Source: Cerasibacillus sp036516575 (lineage in GTDB: Bacteria; Bacillota; Bacilli; Bacillales; Amphibacillaceae). From it: a stretch of DNA of 64,000 bases. Under the pieces are notes generated by a model, which saw only the letters and a program-made list of their open reading frames with translations, made no database searches and was not told where the DNA came from. The stretch spans positions 148,143 to 212,142 of the forward strand of contig NZ_DATBTY010000040.1 of NCBI RefSeq assembly GCF_036516575.1. The letters run 5' to 3'. The translations under genes were made by a program, and so were the position numbers. Positions 59,237-64,000 of this stretch are shown here, in pieces; position 1 is the first letter of the stretch; every line of letters begins with the position of its first letter.

Positions 59237-59566
59237 TTCAACACACCTCGCCGCATAGGTGGCTAATTTTGTTCCTTTACCTAATGAATAGCTCTCAATG
59301 CCTTTAATAAGACCAATGGTACCGATGGAGATTAGATCTTCTGTATCTTCTCCGGTGTTATCAAATTTTTTTACAATATGGGCAACTAGTCGTAAATTAT
59401 GTTCAATCAGTTTATTACGTGCCTCATGACTCCCTTTCTGCATCTCTTGAATATATTTTAACTCTTCTTCAGGGGGGAGGGGTTGAGGAAAGGCCTGGTT
59501 TTTAACATATGATACAAAAAAAAGCGCTTCTTTAATTAACAATATAAGAGCACTTATAAATGACAC
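59229..59566 (-). CDS. sigK: sigK 5' half (sigma-K N-terminal part), separated by the prophage
   Basis: The pro-sigma-K N-terminus and sigma region 2 (FVSYVKNQAFPQPLPPEEEL, RLVAHIVKKFDNTGEDTEDL, GTKLATYAARCVENEI). It equals the B. subtilis spoIVCB fragment. The GTG start follows GGAGGTG by 9 nt. Sigma-K coding stops being homologous at the core; the unexcised frame runs on to a stop at 59201-59203 in prophage DNA. The first ~20 hydrophobic residues are the pro-sequence cut by SpoIVFB in known sigma-K. Confidence 0.95.
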
Positions 59567-59604
59567 AAAAAGACACCTCCGCTTTTTTATTAGGTAAACG
59601 CCTA

Positions 59605-59613
59605 TATTGTATC
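59605..59613 (-). promoter_or_regulatory. Candidate mother-cell (sigma-E/sigma-K) -10 of sigK
   Basis: On the - strand GATACAATA matches the sigma-K -10 pattern CATAnnnTA at all but the first base and the sigma-E -10 CATACAAT at 7 of 8. An AC lies about 17 nt upstream. It is placed about 40 nt before the sigK start. Suggestive only. Confidence 0.45.
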
Positions 59614-59660
59614 TTTATGAAGCTGAAGGTGTTCTTGTGTCTGTCCATGCAAAAAAGAAA

Positions 59661-59684
59661 AAAGCGACCTTATAAAGTCGCTTT
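59661..59684 (-). terminator. Terminator of the mrp operon
   Basis: On the - strand AAAGCGAC and GTCGCTTT form a stem, followed by TTTTCTTTTTT. It begins at the mrpG stop codon. Confidence 0.88.
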
Positions 59685-60061
59685 TACGCTTTGTTTTGTT
59701 TCATTGCATTTGCTAGTTCATCTTTACGATTTTTTGTTAATGGTTTAACACCTGCACGATGAGCTGCTCGGGAAATCATATGTCCTGATACGGGATTCGT
59801 CAGTAATATGAAGAATAGCGCCAATAATAACTTTCCACTGATGATATTATGTTGAATGTATAGAAAGATAAACATCCCGAGTAAGATACCTGCTAGTCCA
59901 AGTGTAGAGGCTTTTGTTGCAGCATGTAGACGGGTATATATATCGGGAAAGCGCACAATCCCAATCGAACTCGATACAACAAAAAAAGTTCCAGTTAACA
60001 AAAAGAGAATAATAACAATGTTGAGTATGATATTAATCCATGTCTCGATCAATGATAACAC
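59684..60061 (-). CDS. mrpG: Na+/H+ antiporter subunit G
   Basis: A 125-residue MnhG/MrpG subunit with three hydrophobic segments and the family motif SIGIVRFPDIYTRLHAATKA (part of GIVRFPDxYTRLHAA). Last gene of the Mrp complex operon, which exchanges cytoplasmic Na+ for H+. The start overlaps mrpF by 29 nt; GTG 60061 is assumed. Confidence 0.92.
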   Translation of the reverse strand: MLSLIETWINIILNIVIILFLLTGTFFVVSSSIGIVRFPDIYTRLHAATKASTLGLAGILLGMFIFLYIQHNIISGKLLLALFFILLTNPVSGHMISRAAHRAGVKPLTKNRKDELANAMKQNKA

Positions 60062-60347
60062 CCTTTTCTAAATATTTGGCGATGGCAACCGTTCCAAGAA
60101 ACGATAGGATTGCAATTAATAAAATAGCGTCATTTAATTGCGTTGTTACGAGAGAAATGGAAACAAATGCTGCAACAGCCATTAAATTGATACCAATAAC
60201 ATCTAGAGCAACAGCTCGATCAGCATTTGTAGGTCCAACTAAAATGCGATACACCAAAAGGGTAAGAGAAATGGATATACCGATAAAACAAATCATGACG
60301 ACCCAATCTAAAACATTTTGTGTCAGTAATAAAATTTCTTGACTCAT
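60033..60347 (-). CDS. mrpF: Na+/H+ antiporter subunit F
   Basis: A 104-residue MnhF/MrpF subunit with three membrane helices and the motif YRILVGPTNADRAVALDVIG. Overlaps mrpE by 4 nt. Confidence 0.93.
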   Translation of the reverse strand: MSQEILLLTQNVLDWVVMICFIGISISLTLLVYRILVGPTNADRAVALDVIGINLMAVAAFVSISLVTTQLNDAILLIAILSFLGTVAIAKYLEKGVIIDRDMD

Positions 60348-60826
60348 CGGGTCACCTCCATAATGGCTTTTTCAAACGTGTTTTTAATGGACTGAATGGA
60401 CTCATCAATATCATCAATATCCATCGCATGAATATAAATAGTAGAATTATCATTTGAAAATGCAACAGATAACGTGCCCGGTGTGAGTGTAATTAAGTTT
60501 GCCAATAATGTTAACTCCCAGTCTGACTTTAATTCTGTTTCATATGCAAAGATTCCAGGTTCGATATCAGGTTTAGGTGTATAAACGAGCTTAACAATAT
60601 CGATATTTGATTTAATTAACTCTTTAATAAAAAGGAAAATGAGTTGAATAATCTTAACGAAACGATCTAGATAAAATCGTCCCGGAATGAACCGATTCAA
60701 AAGTAATAATAAGATTATCCCAAGTATATACCCGGCAATAAAGCTTGTTAGCGTATATGTCTCGCTTAAGAACATCCACATAATTGCAATAACGAGATTG
60801 ATAACAATTTGAAAGGCCATTGACAT
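60344..60826 (-). CDS. mrpE: Na+/H+ antiporter subunit E
   Basis: A 160-residue MnhE/MrpE subunit: two or three N-terminal helices and a C-terminal soluble domain (LLANLITLTPGTLSVAFSND). It abuts mrpD (1-nt overlap) and mrpF (4-nt overlap). Confidence 0.93.
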   Translation of the reverse strand: MSMAFQIVINLVIAIMWMFLSETYTLTSFIAGYILGIILLLLLNRFIPGRFYLDRFVKIIQLIFLFIKELIKSNIDIVKLVYTPKPDIEPGIFAYETELKSDWELTLLANLITLTPGTLSVAFSNDNSTIYIHAMDIDDIDESIQSIKNTFEKAIMEVTR

Positions 60827-62307
60827 TACTCCTTTAACACAGAATCAATATATTGTTGTGGATCGAGTAGATATTCTGCAATTGAATCGATTGTCGGAAC
60901 AAAGAATTCAGCTCCGATTCCTAAGATGACTGAACAACTTAATAAGAAAACGACCGGTCCAACCATTCCAGAAATTGATTTTTTATCAATGCTTTGTTGT
61001 GGCGTTTGTTCGCCCCAAAATCCGCGAATGAATATTTTCATGACGGAGTATAGAATAAGTAAACTTGTTCCTAAAGCAATTAATCCAATAACGATTTCGC
61101 CATTTGCAAAAGCTCCTTTTAGAAGCTGTAATTTACCGATGAATCCACTAAATGGTGGAATCCCAGCTAGTATAAAGGCTGCTAAGAATAATAGCCACCC
61201 AAGGAGTGGGTATGAGTTTATGAGTCCTTTCATCTTTCTAAGATCGGATGTACCGGCTACATAAGCGATAATACCGACAAGTAAGAAAAGGGCTGATTTA
61301 ATAATCATATCGTGAACTAAATAATAAATAGATCCACTCATTCCTGCGCGGTTATAAAACCCAATCCCCATCATAATAAATCCAATCGCTGGGATAATGT
61401 TATAAGCAATAATAAGTTTAATATTGTTCGTTGAAAGAGCTCCAATGACCCCGAATATCATTGAAAGTCCGGCAATCCAAATGAACATGTCGTGTGTCAT
61501 ATCTAATTTATGAACAAATATTAACGAAAACACACGAATAATTGAATAAATACCGACCTTTGTTAATAAAGCCGCGAAAATGGCTGAAACAACTGGGTTT
61601 GGAACGATATATGATTTAGGTAACCAATAGTAGAGCGGGAATAATGCTGCTTTCGTAGCGAATACAAAAAATAGCAATATCCCAATCGTTGTTAAGATTC
61701 CCTGTTGGTCTACCTCTTGAACACGTTCAGCAATTTGCGCCATATTAACGGTTCCGACAACACCGTATAGAAACGCAACAGCAGTAACAAAAAGGATCGA
61801 TGAAAAGACGTTAATCAATACGTACTTTAATGATTCCCTCAATTGTACTTTATCGCCACCAAGTACAATTAATGCATAAGATGCAATAAGAAGGACCTCA
61901 AAGAATACGAATAAGTTAAATAAATCTCCTGTTAAGAATGCGCCACTAACCCCACTAATTAGAAAGAAGAAAAATGCATAAAAATAATGTTTTTCCTGTT
62001 TCATTGAGATGGAGTGTGGAGCATAGAATATCGCTGCAACAACGATGATATTCGTCGTTAGAACTAAAATAGCAGAAAGCATATCCATAACGATGACTAT
62101 GCCATAAGGTGCGACCCAATCCCCAGTTTCTAAAACGATTGTACCATTTTGTGAAACGTAATAAACGAGATAGATAGCTCCAAGTAAATTACCCGAAGCA
62201 AAAAACTTAGCCAATGAACGCGATTGTTTAATGTTCGAATGAGTAAAAGCTAAAATCGTTCCGGCAAGGAGTGGGAATATAATTGGAAAAATAGCTAGAT
62301 TATTCAT
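60826..62307 (-). CDS. mrpD: Na+/H+ antiporter subunit D
   Basis: A 493-residue proton-translocating subunit related to complex I NuoM/N, with about 14 helices. Key regions are LFVFFEVLLIASYALIVLGG (conserved Glu) and LFPLYYWLPKSYIVPNPVVS (conserved Lys region). It forms an ion-conducting half of the complex with MrpA. Overlaps mrpC by 8 nt. Confidence 0.95.
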   Translation of the reverse strand: MNNLAIFPIIFPLLAGTILAFTHSNIKQSRSLAKFFASGNLLGAIYLVYYVSQNGTIVLETGDWVAPYGIVIVMDMLSAILVLTTNIIVVAAIFYAPHSISMKQEKHYFYAFFFFLISGVSGAFLTGDLFNLFVFFEVLLIASYALIVLGGDKVQLRESLKYVLINVFSSILFVTAVAFLYGVVGTVNMAQIAERVQEVDQQGILTTIGILLFFVFATKAALFPLYYWLPKSYIVPNPVVSAIFAALLTKVGIYSIIRVFSLIFVHKLDMTHDMFIWIAGLSMIFGVIGALSTNNIKLIIAYNIIPAIGFIMMGIGFYNRAGMSGSIYYLVHDMIIKSALFLLVGIIAYVAGTSDLRKMKGLINSYPLLGWLLFLAAFILAGIPPFSGFIGKLQLLKGAFANGEIVIGLIALGTSLLILYSVMKIFIRGFWGEQTPQQSIDKKSISGMVGPVVFLLSCSVILGIGAEFFVPTIDSIAEYLLDPQQYIDSVLKE

Positions 62308-62638
62308 TTGGCTTACCCCTTAATTGTTCCATATTATCTGTATTATTTTCTTTAGCAGTTCGATAAGCTAACACAAGCATTAAGCTCGTTAATCCAAAAC
62401 TAATAACAATGGATGTTAAAATCAAAGCTTGTGGTAGCGGATCAGTGTAGGATGTGATTCCTTCAGTTAATATTGGTGGTTGTCCACGCTTTAATTTCCC
62501 CATTGTTAATATAAATAAATGGGCAGCATGTGAAATAAGCACAGTCCCGATAATGATACGGACCATTTGTTTTTGTAATAAGTTGTACACTGCAACAGCA
62601 AAAATGATTCCAGCTAATATAGAAATGATGATTTCCAT
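62300..62638 (-). CDS. mrpC: Na+/H+ antiporter subunit C
   Basis: A 112-residue NuoK-like subunit with three helices (GTVLISHAAHLFILTMGKLK, YTDPLPQALILTSIVISFGL). Its start overlaps the mrpA stop (TAATG), which shows that no mrpB gene lies between them. Confidence 0.94.
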   Translation of the reverse strand: MEIIISILAGIIFAVAVYNLLQKQMVRIIIGTVLISHAAHLFILTMGKLKRGQPPILTEGITSYTDPLPQALILTSIVISFGLTSLMLVLAYRTAKENNTDNMEQLRGKPNE

Positions 62639-64000
62639 TATTTATCCGCCTCCTTATCTTTTCTTAATTTGATAAGGCTGAATACGGCTAATGCAGCAAT
62701 TCCTAATACTGTAATCTCAAATAAAGTATCCAGACCACGCATGTCCACGAGGATGACGTTAACAACGTTTGTTCCTCCACCAATCGATTGGGCAGTTTCT
62801 AAGAAATAATCGGAAATTGGTTCAAACCAATTTGAGCTATGAGCTGATATTCCGATTAAAGTCATGAGTGTTCCAAATCCAATCGCGATGACTGCGTTTT
62901 TTATCTTTGTTGATCGTTTATCGTCCCGTTTACGCATTTTTGGTAAATGATAAAACGCTAATAAAAACAAGACAACAGAGACGGTTTCTATGACTAATTG
63001 AGTTAGCGCTAAGTCAGGTGCCCGATAAATAAGAAATAATATTGACACACCGTAACCAACAATCCCAGTAATTAATAGAGCTGCTAAGTTGTGATTAGTA
63101 AATACTGTTGCAATCGATGCTATAACGATTAAGACAACAACAACAATTTCAATAACCGATATATCAGCTAGATTATCGTATTGAATTATAAATCCATCGG
63201 TTGTAAACAAATAGGTGGTAGTCATTAAAACGATTGTTCCGATGATTAATGATATATACGTTTTTAAAGAGCCATTCATATATGAGTTTGTTATTCTAGC
63301 TGATCGATGGTCAATCTGCTTTATGATTCTGTCATAAACACGATTAAAACTTGATTGACCAGGTATGACATTATAGACTTTTGTCCATACAGAACGTGTT
63401 CCATATAAGACAAGGCCCACACCAACAACAATTAAGGACATGATAAATGGTGTATTAAGCCCGTGCCAAAATTGAATTGGCTCGCTCTTAACAAACGGAT
63501 TAATTGCTCCTGCAGCATGAGCTAAAAATGAACCATTAAACGCGTTTGGAAATAATCCGATTGTAATAACGCCTAAAACAAGGATAGCAGGTGGGATTAG
63601 CATACCTAATGGAGCTTCTTTAGGTGTTTTTGGTAATTTTAAGTCATGTTTCTTACTACCAAATACTCCAAAAAACAAGTACATCGAATAGACGAATGTA
63701 AAGATGCTACCAAACACAGCAAGATAAGGCACGACTTGCGTAAGGACTTGTTGTAAACCAGAATCGGTTAATGGAAGTTGAAGCGTTGAATCAAAGAACA
63801 TTTCCTTACTATAAAATCCGTTCAAAAATGGTAATGGAATTCCAGCCATCGAGAACGTGCCAAATAGGGCAAGTGTTGCTGTCATAGGTAACAATGTAAA
63901 TAGTCCACCAAGTTTACGGATGTCACGTGTACCTGTTTGTAAATCAACAATACCAGCAACCATAAATAAGCTACCTTTAAATGTTGCATGGTTTAAAATA
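62638..64000 (-). CDS. mrpA: Na+/H+ antiporter subunit A (C-terminal part, runs off the window)
   Basis: The frame is open to the window edge (HATFKGSLF precedes the internal Met at 63963), so at least 453 C-terminal residues are present. NuoL-like helices (MAGIPLPFLNGFYSKEMFFD) are followed by the MrpA-specific C-terminal domain (IYRAPDLALTQLVIETVSVV, NVVNVILVDMRGLDTLFEIT). It ends normally, without a fused MrpB domain. Confidence 0.95.
   Translation of the reverse strand, partial: ILNHATFKGSLFMVAGIVDLQTGTRDIRKLGGLFTLLPMTATLALFGTFSMAGIPLPFLNGFYSKEMFFDSTLQLPLTDSGLQQVLTQVVPYLAVFGSIFTFVYSMYLFFGVFGSKKHDLKLPKTPKEAPLGMLIPPAILVLGVITIGLFPNAFNGSFLAHAAGAINPFVKSEPIQFWHGLNTPFIMSLIVVGVGLVLYGTRSVWTKVYNVIPGQSSFNRVYDRIIKQIDHRSARITNSYMNGSLKTYISLIIGTIVLMTTTYLFTTDGFIIQYDNLADISVIEIVVVVLIVIASIATVFTNHNLAALLITGIVGYGVSILFLIYRAPDLALTQLVIETVSVVLFLLAFYHLPKMRKRDDKRSTKIKNAVIAIGFGTLMTLIGISAHSSNWFEPISDYFLETAQSIGGGTNVVNVILVDMRGLDTLFEITVLGIAALAVFSLIKLRKDKEADK

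Overview
The window is a low-GC Firmicutes chromosome segment from a spore-forming member of the Bacillaceae. The evidence is gene order like that of Bacillus subtilis (cymR-yrvO-mnmA-yrrB-recD2 ... yrrI-alaS-yrzL-ruvX-yrzB-mltG-trmR-udk-greA-yrrS-mtnN), a T-box in front of alaS, the mother-cell sigma factor gene sigK, and an Mrp-type Na+/H+ antiporter operon. A halotolerant or alkaliphilic genus such as Oceanobacillus, Virgibacillus, Gracilibacillus or Amphibacillus is an inference only.

Layout. 1-16.45 kb: housekeeping genes on the + strand (Fe-S/thiouridine tRNA modification, RecD2, AI-2E-family permease, alanyl-tRNA synthetase, RuvX, MltG, uridine kinase, GreA, MtnN). 16.49-59.57 kb: sigK on the - strand, split in two by a 42,372-bp prophage. 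The 3' half of sigK lies at 16487-16864 and the 5' half at 59229-59566. Both junctions carry the 8-bp core ATTTCATT. Joining them restores an uninterrupted 235-codon sigma-K reading frame. 59.68-64 kb: the mrp/mnh operon on the - strand (A-C-D-E-F-G, with no B between A and C).

The prophage has these blocks. Left end: a cytosine-5 DNA methyltransferase facing a GHKL/MORC-like ATPase that is cotranscribed with the ImmA protease and the CI-type repressor. Then four GAAAC-N5-GTTTC operators and a Cro-like gene, small early genes, DnaD-like and DnaC-like replication genes, XtrA, ArpU, a lone tyrosine recombinase, HNH nucleases and an Ltp-type superinfection-exclusion protein. Next comes a complete HK97-type siphovirus head-tail module: terminases, portal, ClpP-type protease, capsid, connectors, major tail protein, frameshifted tail chaperone, tape measure, Dit, Tal/fibre, holin and amidase. 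Last is a right accessory region, with a four-gene overlapping - strand cassette of unknown function, a YolD-like remnant and a secreted NlpC/P60-like protein, ending in a SpoIVCA-type large serine recombinase beside attR.

The locus stacks several kinds of gene interruption. sigK is broken at DNA level by the prophage and should be repaired by SpoIVCA in the mother cell. The tape measure gene is broken by a 277-nt group I intron, which should be repaired by RNA splicing. The tail chaperone uses a -1 frameshift at A AAA AAA. The Tal/fibre gene carries an in-frame TGA. The best candidates for undescribed biology are the methyltransferase + GHKL ATPase pair tied to the lysogeny operon, the four-gene cassette at 53673-55309, the short ORF overlapping the start of the recombinase (possible directionality factor), and several RNA or operator elements described below.
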